This document shows, in pieces, positions 30,530-61,287 of a DNA stretch of 64,000 bases. Origin of the DNA: Cynocephalus volans (lineage: Eukaryota > Chordata > Mammalia > Dermoptera > Cynocephalidae); contig NC_084469.1 of assembly GCF_027409185.1 (NCBI RefSeq), forward strand, positions 34,772,293 through 34,836,292. Direction: 5' to 3'. The notes under the pieces were generated by a model that saw only the letters and a program-made list of their open reading frames with translations, did not search any database and was not told the origin of the DNA. Numbering within the stretch: position 1 is the first letter of the stretch; every line of letters begins with the position of its first letter. A program made the position numbers and the translations under genes.

Positions 30530-31400
30530 CCCGACGGGGCGGCGGTTCCGGGGCCCCCTGTCGCCCTGCGCACCCTGCACACCCCAACTCTGGGGCGCTC
30601 GGCGGCCCACCCCTCCCCCTCTCTGCCTGGCTCCTACGCCATCGCCCTCCCAGCAGCTTGCAGAGCTTGCCCGGGCTCACACCCGCCCCACCCCACCCCC
30701 AACCTGCCCCACGGGGGGAGGGGGACATTAGGCTGCAGAATTAACCCTTCAAGGGGGTGTGAGCGGGGCCCCTTCCACGCCCCCAGGTATCACGTCTCTC
30801 GGCCGCCGCTCGCTCGGACGCCATGCCGGGGCCCCCTTAGTCGCCCCCCAGCTCCGTGCGCGCCCGGAGGCGGGGCCAGGCTCAGCCCCAGACCCCTGAG
30901 CCCCCAGGTCAACCCCAGAGGGGAGCTGTCGGGGCGCAGGGCGCGGCCCGGGCCCCCGCGGCGCCGGGCAGCGGGAAGGGGGCCCGGCAGTTGGCTCCGG
31001 TCCGCCCTGGCCCTGCCCGGTTCGCCCCGGGGCCCACCTGACTGCGATGGCGCCGCGTCCGCCAGGCCCGGCTCATCACCGTGGCCGCCCCCGGCCGCTC
31101 CGGTTTCGCCCGCCTCCAGCTCCGGCTCCGGCTCCGGCCCCGGCCCCCCCAGCGCCCGGCCCCGGCCCGGCCCCGCCGCCGCCGCCGCTGACATCATCGG
31201 CTCCCCCCGCCCCGGTCCTACCCCCACCCCCACCCCCGGAAACAGTCCCCCCCCCAGCGCCGCTGCTGCCGCCGCCGAGAGGAGGCCGGCGCAGCGCAGG
31301 CGACACCGACACAAGGCTCGGAGCGTCCGACGGCCTTCGCCAGGGCCGATGCCGCGCAGGGAAATTCGGCCACGCAGGACCACCAGGCGGGTGGACACCA
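30530..31400. promoter_or_regulatory. CpG island inside the ZBTB4 intron
   Basis: About 0.9 kb of very high G+C with abundant CpG. Long open frames on both strands are products of base composition. On the minus strand a donor-like CAG|GTGGGC lies near 31035, so it may be an alternative ZBTB4 first exon/promoter. It is also about 0.9 kb upstream of SLC35G6 exon 1. Composition is seen; promoter role and gene served are inferred. Confidence 0.5.
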
Positions 31401-32282
31401 GCTGGGCGCGGGCTGGGGTGCAGCACCTCTGCAGGGGCGCACGACCACCCACTCCCTGGGGAGGGACTCCCCCCGCCCTTCCCTCTGCACGCCCTTCACA
31501 GCGGTGCGCACACACCACACGCTCTCCCGGCGCAGACACACAACATGGCAGACTCACAATCGGACCCGTGGGACCCACAGACCCAGGGTCAACACACTCA
31601 CAGGGCAGCCCTGGACACACACACATGCACCCTCCCCAGGAATGCGCAGGGACCCCCAGCAAGCCCCGGGCAAGAAAGGCCTCAGCCCTACAGAACGGGC
31701 GTACATCCAAGACCACCAGTGCAGATGAACACGCAGCTTTGTACTCTGTCCCGGCCAGGGGAAATATCCACATCTATATACTTGTGCGTAAACGCAGAGG
31801 ACTTAGAGTGAGCCTCCTTTGACAGCACCAACGCAATACCAGGTGGAAAAACACACAGAAGAAACATTCCTGAAACTCTGGAAGGACAATCCCCAGGGAC
31901 TCTTCCCTGGTGTTGGAAAATTAGAAACTCGGGAGACAGAGGAGCCAGCCCTCAGAGCTCCTTCCTTTAAAATCTTTCTGAAACAAGGCAAGACACAAAT
32001 AAACAAATTAATTTAAAGCCACAGAGCGAGTCATAAAGATAACAAAAGAATCAAGACAAACTTTGGAGTCATGGAGATGTAGATATGAAACAAGCTGAGT
32101 TGGAATCAATGAGAAAACAGGCCCACCACTACCCCAGGAAGGTTCCAGGGTAGAATCCCACCCCAACCTCAGGAAAGTTCCAGGGAAGAACCCCACCCCT
32201 ACTCCAACCAGGTCACAATGGCTGGAGCTCTGAGGGGCCCAGGTCCCCTGAGCCAGGAGGAGAGGAGGAAGTACAAAGAAAG

Positions 32283-33807
<1,525 letters not shown>

Positions 33808-34006
33808 GATCTAACTTGAGAGGCTGGGGGCTGGGGGATTGGGATTGAGAGCCTGGGGGGTTGGGGAGGGGGGCAGGGGTAACTAGAAAGAGAGACCAGA
33901 ATACATACGTGGGAGAATGAGTGACTGGAAAAGAAGTGGTGTGGGGGAGGGATACCCCTCGAGTCAAGGGTGACTTGGGGACTTGATGGAGAGGGACTAC
34001 CTGTGA

Positions 34007-34012
34007 AATAAA
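34007..34012 (+). terminator. SLC35G6: SLC35G6 poly(A) signal AATAAA
   Basis: AATAAA 200 nt after the stop, just ahead of the LTR at 34049. Confidence 0.75.
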
Positions 34013-34048
34013 GCTCCCTACACCCTCATAACGTACGCTATCTGCTTC

Positions 34049-34507
34049 TGTAGAATTGCTTGCTTAACCTAAGTAACTCCATTTTGCCTCCTATCTGACC
34101 GCACACTACGCCCCGCCTTCTGCATGAGAAACAGTTGACCTCATAGAAAAGCCGTTGCATTGAAACAGGAGCCATACATAGTAAACTATTACATGGGAAC
34201 AGGAACCATACACAGTGAACTATTACATGGGAACATACACGATGAAAAGTTGTATGCTTGATTGCTCGAACAGCTCATTCTTGGCTTCTGTGACCTAGCT
34301 CCCTAGGTTGTTTTGTGCACCTGGACAAACCCGTGTGCCAACGGAATGTAGTTTTGCCTTTAAAAACCCCACAAGACCAAGGCCCAATGCTGCTCTTCCT
34401 TGTTTGCTCCTTGGGAGATGGTCGCTGGCCAGCTGGAGTGAATAAACTGCCCTTTTCTGCACGAGTGGCGTGTAAGTGCATTTCTTGTGGGAGGGTGCCT
34501 CACAACA
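34049..34507 (+). mobile_element. Solo LTR, ERV1 (gammaretrovirus-like) type
   Basis: Begins TGTAGAATTGC, ends ...CACAACA. It contains TAACTCCATTTTGCC near the 5' end, a TATA-like TTTAAAAA at 34359-34366 and AATAAA at 34441-34446, as in MER4/MER41-like ERV1 LTRs. Internally a 35-bp unit repeats twice from 34164 with a degraded third copy. No internal viral genes are present. Confidence 0.7.
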
Positions 34508-35700
34508 CCTGGAAGAGGTGGAACAAGTCTAGGGACCGAGGAATGTGGAATCTAGGTTGGGTCCTGGGAATCAGGGCATCACTAAAGAGTCAGGTCTGAG
34601 AAGCAGATCCACAGGGCTGAGGCAGGCAGGTGGAGGGCCATGGGAAGGATCTCCTTTGGCAGCAGAAAGAAGAACATTGGGGCTGGAGTGCTGTGCTCAG
34701 GCAAAGAGACATAGCAAGCAGCTGCACTGGGGGAAGGGAGTGTGCCTTTTTCCCCTGGGCGACGGTTTCCTTTCCTTGTGGTTGTGCCCCCCCTTGGGGT
34801 GGTGACGTGACATTGACATCAAACAAGGATCACTCTGAATGCGGCTGTGCAGTTGATGTCATCTCTGCCTTGAAGGGAGAGTGGAAGTCCTGCTTATTGG
34901 AGAATCCCTTGGGATCCCCGCCTCCCCATATTATTTCTTAAATATTCTAGAAGGTGGAGGATTTCCTAACGTTCAGACTCCTTGACCCCCAATCCCCCAG
35001 GACTTTCGTGTTCCGCCCCATGGCTAATCTGCTTTTCCCGGATTGTCGCAGTCCCGTGATCTCTCCCGGACTGTGGCCAACCACCTTCCGGAGCAGGCCT
35101 CCGAGCTGAGGCCTATTCGAGCTTGCTACGGCCGGAGATCCAGGAACAAGGCTCGGCAGAGAGCTGCGTCAGAGACCAAGAGGTGTCTGTCCACTTATCC
35201 CTGGAGGCCGCTGGACAAATATCAGCTACTTCCGGACAAGCAATTGGCCTCGCCATCTTGATCTGGTCATGCATATTCAGCGCGATAACTGCATATTCAT
35301 GACCAAGGACGGCCCCAGCACTCCCCGCGCCCCCTCCTACCCCGCCGAGGACTCGACCGGCCCCGCCTCCATTAAAGATTCTCAGGACAGACCATTTTCC
35401 AGCTTGGGGGGTGGATATTGAGAGACATGCTGAAGATGAAACCGTACTCCAAACTAGAATAAAAGAGGCCTGATTTTTCCCTTGATCCCGGAAACCTTAA
35501 ACCTCAGTGGAGGAGGGAGCAGCGAGGGGAGGCGGTGGGGTTCCAAAAATTGCCCTCCCCTGTCATTTCAAAAGGTCGCCCAACCAGGGAGCGAGTAGGG
35601 AGGACCAACGACTCGAGCGCGCGCCCCGTGCAGGCCGGCGCAGGCGGCCCCGTAGCGCAAGGGAGGGCGGGAAAGGAAGGGGCGGGGCTGCAGGGCGAAT
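34508..35700. promoter_or_regulatory. Probable shared ZBTB4 (-) / POLR2A (+) promoter region
   Basis: No coding gene is seen. 35080-35700 is GC-rich. ETS-type CTTCCGG occurs at about 35088 and 35229, a YY1-type GCCATCTTG at 35252, and GGGGCGGGGC at about 35680. GCATATTCA occurs twice (35271-35279, 35291-35299). In human the two genes start about 0.1 kb apart, head to head, from memory. The ZBTB4 first exon could not be placed by sequence alone. Confidence 0.5.
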
Positions 35701-35701
35701 C

Positions 35702-35707
35702 TATAAA
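35702..35707 (+). promoter_or_regulatory. POLR2A: POLR2A TATA-like box
   Basis: TATAAA follows a GC-box and is about 30 bp upstream of a likely TSS near 35730-35740. That would give a ~400 nt 5'UTR. The motif is seen; TSS is inferred. Confidence 0.55.
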
Positions 35708-36107
35708 GGGCGTCATTCCGCCCGTTCGTTCCTCAGAAGCGCGGAGAGCGCGGCTGGGGCGGTTGGAGAAGAAGGCTGCTCCCGGAAGGGGGAGAGACAA
35801 ACTGCCGTAACCTCTGCCGTCCGGGAGCCTGGTTACTTATTTATTCGTTACCCTTTTTCTTCTTCCTCCCTCAAAACCTTTTCCTTTCCCCTCCTCTTTT
35901 TTTTTTTTTTTTTCCTTTTTGGGAGCCGAAAAATCTCCGGAAAGGCAGAGAAGAGCTCCTTTCGCTCCTTTCCATTTCCCCGCCTCCTTCCCTCCCCCAC
36001 CTTTTCTCCTCCGGCTTTTACCTCCCAACTCAGGGAGGTCCTTCCCGGTGGCCGCCCCGACGGGATCTGAGCACCTAGGCGGAGGCGGCGCAGGCTTTTT
36101 GTAGTGA

Positions 36108-54265
<18,158 letters not shown>

Positions 54266-54674
54266 GAGTGAGTGGGACGCAGTGGCAGCTGGCTAGGGCC
54301 AAGGGCAGCCCTGGTAGTGCTCTGCGATTCTCCTGCCTCCCTCCTGGGCTGGAATCCCCAGCCCAGCTCCCTTGTACATAACTCCTTATGACAGAGTTCC
54401 CTGTTGAAGTTCTGAGTCCCATTTCCGGTGGGGCTTTTTGTCTTGTTCTCTACTTGTGCTATCTCAGAACCCACTGACCTAGCTGTGGTGTTCTTCATAC
54501 CCTACGCACCCCATGCCTGTCCCCAAATTGAAGATCCTTCCTTGCCTGTGGCTTGATTGGGGGTAAAGGGTGTTTTAACCTGTTAGGGGTAGTTCCTGCT
54601 CTGGGTTGTACGCGTGATCCTTGGGAAGAACAAAGCTGAAACTGCCTCTTGTTATTTTATTTTTTTGAAGTTTA

Positions 54675-54680
54675 AATAAA
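54675..54680 (+). terminator. POLR2A: POLR2A poly(A) signal AATAAA
   Basis: AATAAA 410 nt after the stop, followed by a T-rich stretch. Confidence 0.8.
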
Positions 54681-55146
54681 GTTTACTAATTTTGACCAAA
54701 AGTATGTAGATCAAGTGCTTAATTGAGGTTCAGGGGAGGCATGAATAACCAGGCCCCTGCCCCTACCTGGGCTGCTGTTGCCATTCAGTGTGTTTTAGCT
54801 GATCCCTAAGGGCGAGGGGAGGCAGGAAAATGAGAGCAGACTCGATTCATTCATTGAACAAACACTGAATCCCTGCTGGGTGCCAGACCGTGTCCTGTGC
54901 TGGGTTTGTAGTGATCAGGTGGGTATAGCCTTTGTCCTGCGTTAAGTCAATATAGAACATAACAGCTTTTTAACCTGTTTTACTGATTATCATAACAAAT
55001 CTGGAAAAGTATAGAGAGGTGCAATACAGAGGCAAGAAAATGGTCACCCTCATCCTGCCACTAGGAGGCATATTTCCTTTCGGTCTTGTTTTCCTACACT
55101 TTTCTTGAGTCACTCTAATAAGTGAACAAACACACGTTTTTATTTT

Positions 55147-55296
55147 ATTTTTATTTTTTTTATTTTATTTTTTTCCGTGACCAGCACTCAGCCAGTGAGT
55201 GCACCGGTCATTCCCATATAGGATCCGAACCCGCGGCGGGAGCGTCGCCGCGCTCCCAGCGCAGCACTCTACCGAGTGCGCCACGGGCTCGGCCCA
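55147..55296 (-). mobile_element. GC-rich tRNA-like SINE
   Basis: Minus strand: GGGCCGAGCCCGTGGCGCAC... with CGCGGGTTCGGATCCTATAT, then a shortened second unit ending CCGGTCACGG and a poly(A)-rich tail. Target duplication CACACGTTTTTATTTT at 55131-55146 and 55297-55312. Confidence 0.9.
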
Positions 55297-55360
55297 CACA
55301 CGTTTTTATTTTGGCTTCAAACCAACAATGAAAAGATTATGGATACTGTAATGCACTTTT

Positions 55361-55454
55361 TTTTTTTTTCTGGTGCCGGCTGTTGCAGGGATCCAAAACA
55401 CGACCTTGATGTCATAACACTGCACTCTAACCAGCTGAGCTAACTGGCCAGCCA
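55361..55454 (-). mobile_element. tRNA-Ile-like SINE monomer
   Basis: Minus strand, head GGCTGGCCAGTTAGCTCAGC. Diverged target duplication (atactgtaatgcact / atactataatacact). Confidence 0.85.
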
Positions 55455-55748
55455 ATACTATAATACACTTTAAAGCTGGAGTTAAAAGATTTGGGGGACA
55501 ATTTGCTGTTATTAGTTGGCCATTTCTTTTTTTCTAGCATTAGCGCCTTAATGTGAATTTCAACTTTGTACGTTCTTTATAAGTTATTTCTGGTTTACTT
55601 CAGATATTTTTAATTATTTTGGCATGTTTCAAAGAATAGAAAGTGATATGGCTGACAACGTATTATCACTAAGATTATAGATGAGAGGTAATATTTTGCC
55701 ACATTTAATACAGATCTTAAATTGTTTTGAAAGAAGTGATTTGTTTTT

Positions 55749-55807
55749 GTTGTTTTGTCGGCTGGCCAATACAGGGATCGAACCCTGGACCTTGGTGTTA
55801 TCAGGGC
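55749..55807 (-). mobile_element. 5'-truncated tRNA-Ile-like SINE
   Basis: Only the B-box half and tail remain (complement of ggccaatacagggatcgaac). Flanked by agaagtgatttgtttt / agaagtaacttgtttt. Confidence 0.8.
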
Positions 55808-56140
55808 CAGAAGTAACTTGTTTTTATAAAAAGGATATATTATTATAAAAGATCCAAGTACTATAGAAAGAAAACAAGAACAAATCTCCCCAAATCTTAC
55901 CACCTAGAAACTAGCATTGGCAGTTGGTCAACGTCATTCAGATATCTCTCAGCATGTGTTCTGGGGGGCTAGAAAGTTAAATAGAAATTGTTTTATGAGA
56001 ATGGTATTATTTCTGTAATATTTAATATTCTATAATTATTAAGGAGACAAAGGTTAAGTGAAATTTGAATTTGCAGGACACCATTGTGATTTTTTTTCCT
56101 CCACAAGAAAAACAGTCTAAAAGATCCCTCTAATGTTAAG

Positions 56141-56141
<1 letters not shown>

Positions 56142-56179
<38 letters not shown>

Positions 56180-56206
56180 TGTGTGTCTGTGTGTGTGTGT
56201 GTGTGT
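56142..56206 (+). repeat. (TG)n microsatellite
   Basis: About 65 bp of TG dinucleotides with two TC interruptions, directly abutting the tail of a SINE. Confidence 0.95.
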
Positions 56207-56374
56207 ATTTTTTTTTTTTTAAAGATGACCAGTAAGGGGATTTTAACCCTTGGCTTGGTGGTGTCAGCACCACTCAGCCAGTGAGCAAACCAGCCATCCC
56301 TATATAGGATCCGAACCCATGGCCTTGGTGTTATCAGCACTGCACTCTAGAGAGTGAGCCACGGGCCGGCCCTA
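56207..56374 (-). mobile_element. Dimeric tRNA-like SINE
   Basis: Minus strand: GGGCCGGCCCGTGGCTCACT unit plus a second unit with AGGGTTAAAATCCCC. Flanked by a short TAAGAA duplication. Confidence 0.85.
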
Positions 56375-56599
56375 AGAAATATATATTTTGAAAACTGTTG
56401 AGAAGTTGGTGATATTATTATGCTATTTAAAAAAAACATTTAAGGTTTAGATAGTATGGATTAATTTCCTACAGCATTCTTGTGTTCCCCCTTCCTGGTT
56501 TTTGTTTTTTGTTTTAATTTTATTTGCTTTAAAATATAATAAAATGCAATATCTGTGTACTCCCACCCAGTTTAAGAAACTGAATCTTGGTATCCCTTA

Positions 56600-57035
56600 T
56601 GTGCCCCCACCGTGGCATGGTCTTCCTTCTTAAAGGTAGACACTATCTTTAATTTTGTGTTTATTGTTCTATTGTTCATAGAAATCTTTTATAGATTTCT
56701 ATGCATATGTCCTTTAAAATGTTATTTAATATGTTTTTGAGCTTCATATAAATTAAACACATTGTATATATCCTTTGTGACATGCTTCTTTTAGTCAACG
56801 TTAAGTTTTAGAGATTCATCCTTGTTGAGGTTTATAACTATTCGTTAACCTATAGAATAGACCTAGTACATTGTTTAAATGTAAACTTTACCCATGCTAC
56901 TGATAATGGGTATTTGTTTATTACAACATCGCCACTATAAAATTCCTGTACCTGTCCAACGGTGCACACATGCATGAGTTTCTCTCGGGTGTATCCTGGA
57001 AATAGAATTGCTGGATCATAGGATGTGTACTAAGC
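56600..57035 (-). mobile_element. L1 LINE fragment (antisense), left of the MST LTR
   Basis: Antisense L1 3' text (gttgaggtttataactattc; tcctggaaatagaattgctg; gatcatagg). It resumes at 57451 with aacaccaaattgttttccaa, so the LTR at 57036-57450 interrupted it. Confidence 0.75.
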
Positions 57036-57450
57036 GCTATGGTTTGAATGCGTGTCCCATCCAAAATTCATGTTGAAACTTAATCCCCGTTGTGGTGGTA
57101 TTAAGAGATGGGGCTTTTCGGGAAGTAATTAAGTCATGAGGCTCTGCCCTTATGAATTAATTAATGCCCTTATAAAAGAGGCTCCTCTTTTGCTCTCCCA
57201 CTCTGCTGCCATGAGAGGACACAGCATTCCTCCCTTATTGCCTCCCACCATGTGAAAACACAACATTTGTCTCCTCTGGAAGAAGCAACAAGGCACTGTC
57301 TTGGAAGCCAAGACCAGGCCCTCACCAGACACAGAACCTGCTAACGCCTAGATCTCAGATTTCCCAGCTTCCAGAACTGAGAAATTTCTATTATTTATAA
57401 AGTACCCAGTATCAGGTATTTTATTAGAGCAGCACAAATGGACTAAGACA
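57036..57450 (+). mobile_element. MaLR (MST-like) LTR
   Basis: Text fits the MST LTR: gctatggtttgaatg, aaaattcatgttgaaactta, gtggtattaagagatggggc, cttataaaagaggct (TATA), ccagcttccagaactgagaa and a ggactaagaca end. Solo LTR, no internal region. Confidence 0.85.
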
Positions 57451-57892
57451 CTGGGTAACACCAAATTGTTTTCCAAAATGATTCCATTAATTTCCAGTTA
57501 CACCAACAGTAGAGGAGAATTTCCTTGCTCCACAATCTCTTCAATATGTGGTATTGCCTAAATTAAAATTTTTTATCTGTCTATTGGGTATGAAATAATA
57601 TTGTATTATGCTTTTAATTTGCATGTCTTGGAGTATTAAGGAGACAGCATCTTATGATTAAGGGCCAACTGTTTCCTCTTCTGTGAAATGTATGTTTGTC
57701 TTTTGCTCATTTTTGTTCTGTGCTTTTTTGTCTTTTTGTGATTGATTTGTATGACATATTTATATGTTTTGCAACTAATCCTTTGTCAATTATTTATGTT
57801 TCAAATAACTCCGATTTAATGCCTTGGCTCTTCACACTATATGGTGTCTGAGTTCTTAACTAATCCTAGTTGAATTTACCAATTTTTATTTT

Positions 57893-58008
57893 TTATTTAT
57901 ATTTATACTTATTTATTTATTTTTAAGAGATGACCGGTAAGGGGATCTTAACCCTTGGCTTGGTGTTATCAGCACCACGCTCTCCCAGGTGAGCCACGGG
58001 CCGGCCCC
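57893..58008 (-). mobile_element. tRNA-like SINE, partial dimer
   Basis: Minus strand; GGGCCGGCCCGTGGCTCACC head fused to the GGTTAAGATCCCC B-box of the second unit. CCAATTTTTA duplication on both sides. Confidence 0.85.
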
Positions 58009-58715
58009 ACCAATTTTTAAAATGGTTTGTTTTTAGTATGTTTAAGGAATCCATCTTTACTCTATACAATATTCTCCTGTATTGCACTCTGAAAGTTTTA
58101 TAGTTTTGCCTTTTACACTTAGAACTTTCACTTACCTAAAATTGATTTTTATTTGGTGAGAAGAAGGAATCCAATTTCATTTTTTTCACATGGATAACAA
58201 ATTGTCCCAGCATAATTTATTAAATGACCCATCCATTTTAAGCTTCTCTGCCTAAATTATTTGCATATGTACATTGGTCTGTTTCTGGGTTCTTTATTCC
58301 ATTCCTTTGGTCTATTTTCTTTTCCTTTGCTAACACCACATTATTTTTAATTGCTATACTTTTTATTATGTTTTGAATATCCAGTAAAGCAGACGCCATC
58401 TCCTTGTTCTTCAACAATGTCTTGGCTATTTTTGGTCCTTTGCTCTTGCATAAGATATTTAGATTCAGCCCACAAAAATAATCCAGCTAGGATTTTTGTT
58501 AAAGTTTCATTAAATCTACAGTTCAATGTAGGGTAATCCTTCCCACATTGAGTTTTTCTATTCTAAAACATGGATTTATTAATTTAGTTTTTCTTTTATG
58601 TCATTTAATAAAATTATATAGTTTTTCTTCATGGAATTTTCAATCCTTTCGTTAGATTTGCTTGTATATTCTTTATATTTTTATAAAATACAGTATCTTT
58701 TCATATCTCATTTTC

Positions 58716-58857
58716 TTTTTTTTTTTTTTTTTGTCTTTTTCGTGACCGGTACTCAGCCAGTGAGTGCACCGGCCATTCCTATATAGGATCCGAACCCGCA
58801 GGAGCGTCGCTGCGCTCCCAGTGCCGCACTCTCCCGAGTGCACCACGGGCTCGGCCC
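58716..58857 (-). mobile_element. GC-rich tRNA-like SINE (copy present before the duplication)
   Basis: Minus strand, same form as 55147-55296. Target duplication tcatatctcattttc at 58701-58715 and 58859-58873. Confidence 0.9.
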
Positions 58858-59841
58858 TTCATATCTCATTTTCTAATGTCTGGATGTACAGAAATGAAAT
58901 CTCTTTGTATATGTTAATTTTATATACAGCAAACTTCGTAATCTCAATAATCTATTAATTTATAATTAGATTTTGTTTTATACATAGACAATTATATCAC
59001 ATACACACGATGCCAAGTTTGTTTCTTCCTTTCCAATTATTATGACTTTTATTTCTTGTGTACTCCGAGGAATTTGAGTAAGTTGTTGACTAGAATAACT
59101 TGCGTTGCTCTTGATCTTAAAGAATGCTTTCACTGTTCATCATTAAGGACAATGTGTACTGTAGTAGTTTTTTTAAATAAACTTTTAACAAGAAAGTACC
59201 CTTTTATATCTACTTTGCTAATTATGGATGAATACTAAATTTTATGAAACATCTTTCCTGCCAGGTTTTGCCAGCCTCAAAAAGGTGTTTGGGATTTTCT
59301 GTTTGTTCAAAGAGTGTGGGATTATCGGTTCCCTGAATATTTGGTAATGCTCACTGGAGCTGCAGTCAGGGGCTAAATGCTAGGCGTTTTCTTTGTGGGA
59401 AGATGGTTATGTACTGGTTCAATTTCTTACGTTAATTACAGGACTAGTCATGTTTTCTATATCTTCTTGACTTTGTTTTGGTAAATTGTATTTTCCTAGA
59501 AACTTATTTTAAGATAAAGTTGTTCAGAGTCTAATTTTTTTTTATTATTTGTTTGATTTCTGGAGTCATGCCACTGTTTTGTTTCCTTTGTTGTTTATTT
59601 TGTTCTCTTTTTATATATGTAGTCATTTTGCCAAAGGATTGTCTCTTTTTCACTTTTAAATGATGAGCTTTTGGTTTGTTGACTTTCTTTCGTGGTTGAA
59701 TTTTAATTCATTGATTTCTGTTCTTAGCTATATTGTTTCCTGCCTTTCTACTTTCTTCGGGTTTATTCTGCTGTTTTTTTAATGGTTTCATTAACTTGCA
59801 CATGCTTCTTAGCTTAAAACAGTTATATTGCATTTTAAAGA

Positions 59842-59931
59842 AAGTAAGAGGCTGGCTCAGTTAGGGCATAACTTTGTAACACCAAGGTCACAGGTTTGGA
59901 TCCCCATACTGGCCAGCTGCTAATAAAAAAA
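59842..59931 (+). mobile_element. tRNA-Ile-like SINE with a small internal deletion
   Basis: GGCTGGCTCAGTTAGGGCAT head, GGTTTGGATCCCC B-box, poly(A). AAGAAAGTAAG / AAGAAATTAAG duplication. Confidence 0.8.
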
Positions 59932-60345
59932 AAGAAATTAAGAGAAAAACAATAGTCTTTTGTATTTACCTAGATATTAAGCCTTTCCCATACTCTCATT
60001 CTTTCCTGAAAGTCTGAGTTTCCTCCTGGCAACATTTCCCTCCAGCCTAAAGAATTTTTAGTATTTCTTGTAGAGCAATGCTGCTGGTGACAAGTGATCT
60101 TAGTTTTTTTCTTTTATGTGATAATGTGTATTTTGCCTTTATTTCTAAAGGATATCTTCACTGGATATAGAATTCTGGTGTGACAAGTTTTTTCTTTTAG
60201 CACTTTCAAGATGTCCCCCTATCTTCTGGCCCTCATAGTGTCTGATGAGAAGTTCACAGTCTTTTGAATCAACATTTTCTTGTGTTGTTTTTCTCTGGAT
60301 GCTTTCAAGATTTTGTTTTTATCTTTGGTTTTCAATAGTTTGTGT

Positions 60346-60406
60346 GTGTCTTAGAGTTCTCCAGAGAAATAGAATCAATAGGATACATACAGATATATAA
60401 GAGGTG
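60346..60406 (+). mobile_element. MLT2-like ERVL LTR, 5' piece
   Basis: cttagagttctccagagaaa, tagaatcaataggata and atatataagag are the opening of MLT2-type LTRs. Continues at about 61288. Confidence 0.7.
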
Positions 60407-60912
60407 TTGTCTGTGTATAAAACAAAATCTACTTACAAATTAATAGATTGAGATTATGAAGTTTGCTGTATATAAAATTAACATATACAAAGCGATTTCA
60501 TTTCTGGACATCCAGACATTAGAAAATGAGATATGGGGCCGACCCCGTGGCGCACTCGGTAGAGTGCTGCGCTGGGAGCGCGGCGTCGCTCCCGCCGCGG
60601 GTTCGGATCCTATATAAGAATGACCAGTGCACTCACTGGCTGAGTGCCGGTCACGAAAAAACAACAACAACAACAACAAAAAAAAAAAAAAAAAGAAAAT
60701 GAGATATGAAAAGATACTGTATTTTGTCGATAAAAATATAAAGAATATACAAGCTAGGATTTTTGTTAAAGTTTCATTAAATCTACAGTTCAATGGAGGG
60801 TCATCCTTCCCACATTGAGTTTTTCTATTCTAAAACATGGATTTATTAATTTAGTTTTTCTTTTACATCATTTAATAAAATTATCTGGTTTTTCTTCATG
60901 GAATTTTCAATC
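60407..60912. repeat. Rearranged copy of the 58485-58991 L1+SINE segment
   Basis: 60407-60754 is the reverse complement of 58660-58991, including its SINE and both target duplications. 60752-60912 is a direct copy of 58485-58645 (161 bp in each). The join shares AGC. Confidence 0.93.
60536..60693 (+). mobile_element. GC-rich tRNA-like SINE, duplicated copy
   Basis: Plus strand GGGGCCGACCCCGTGGCGCA... with GGGTTCGGATCCTATATAAG and an (ACA)n/poly(A) tail. Flanked by agaaaatgagatatg (60521-60535, 60694-60708), the same target duplication as the copy at 58716. Confidence 0.93.
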
Positions 60913-61287
60913 AGATGTTCAGAATCCTGCTGAGCATTTGATGTAAATAGGCATATGCGCTCAGGTGTTCCTTGGTTATCGTCCAGTGTAATTGCGCATG
61001 TGCACCCAGGTGTCCTGGGTTATGGACTTAAGTACAGGGATGAGTGGCTCTCATCCAAGGCGCCTCCCAGCCCCGGGATGCCCCTGCTGTGGGGAGGCCA
61101 CTACTGCTGTTGGAGGCTGCTGCTGCTAGTGCACCCGGGACCCTCTGGAAGGCCACGGCCACTGCCGGACCTGTAAGCTACCGGACCTGTAAGCTGCTGC
61201 TGCTGAGGAAGCTGAGGACTGAGCTCATGTCATCTGCCAACCGCTCCTGGAATCCTTCCCAATTACCTAGCATGGACCTGCATGTGA
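60913..61287. other. Unassigned GC-richer insert
   Basis: About 375 bp with a tandem 16-bp unit (cggacctgtaagctac-like, 61163-61194) and GCTGCTGCT runs. It lies between the rearranged L1 copy and the resumed LTR. It may be an LTR or composite retroelement part; not recognised. Confidence 0.4.

Larger units (their letters stand above)
57451..60345 (-). mobile_element. Antisense L1 LINE (ORF2 and flanking) fragments
   Basis: Antisense L1 text: aatccatctttactctatac, taaatctacagttcaatg, cctttccaattattatgact, and the 59980-60340 block (tgtagagcaatgctgctggt). Interrupted by SINEs at 57893, 58716 and 59842. The piece at 58485-58991 is the source of the rearranged copy at 60407-60912. Confidence 0.75.

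Noticed and set aside
30449-31822. Long open frames on both strands (457 aa plus, 327 aa minus) across the CpG island
   Set aside because: Pro/Gly/Arg/Ala-rich composition, open on both strands at once, no conserved domain; explained by high G+C.
58485-60912. Explanation of the rearranged copy as an ordinary L1 5' inversion
   Set aside because: Both copies share the same later SINE insertion and target duplication, and the copied part is internal to an L1 without a tail.
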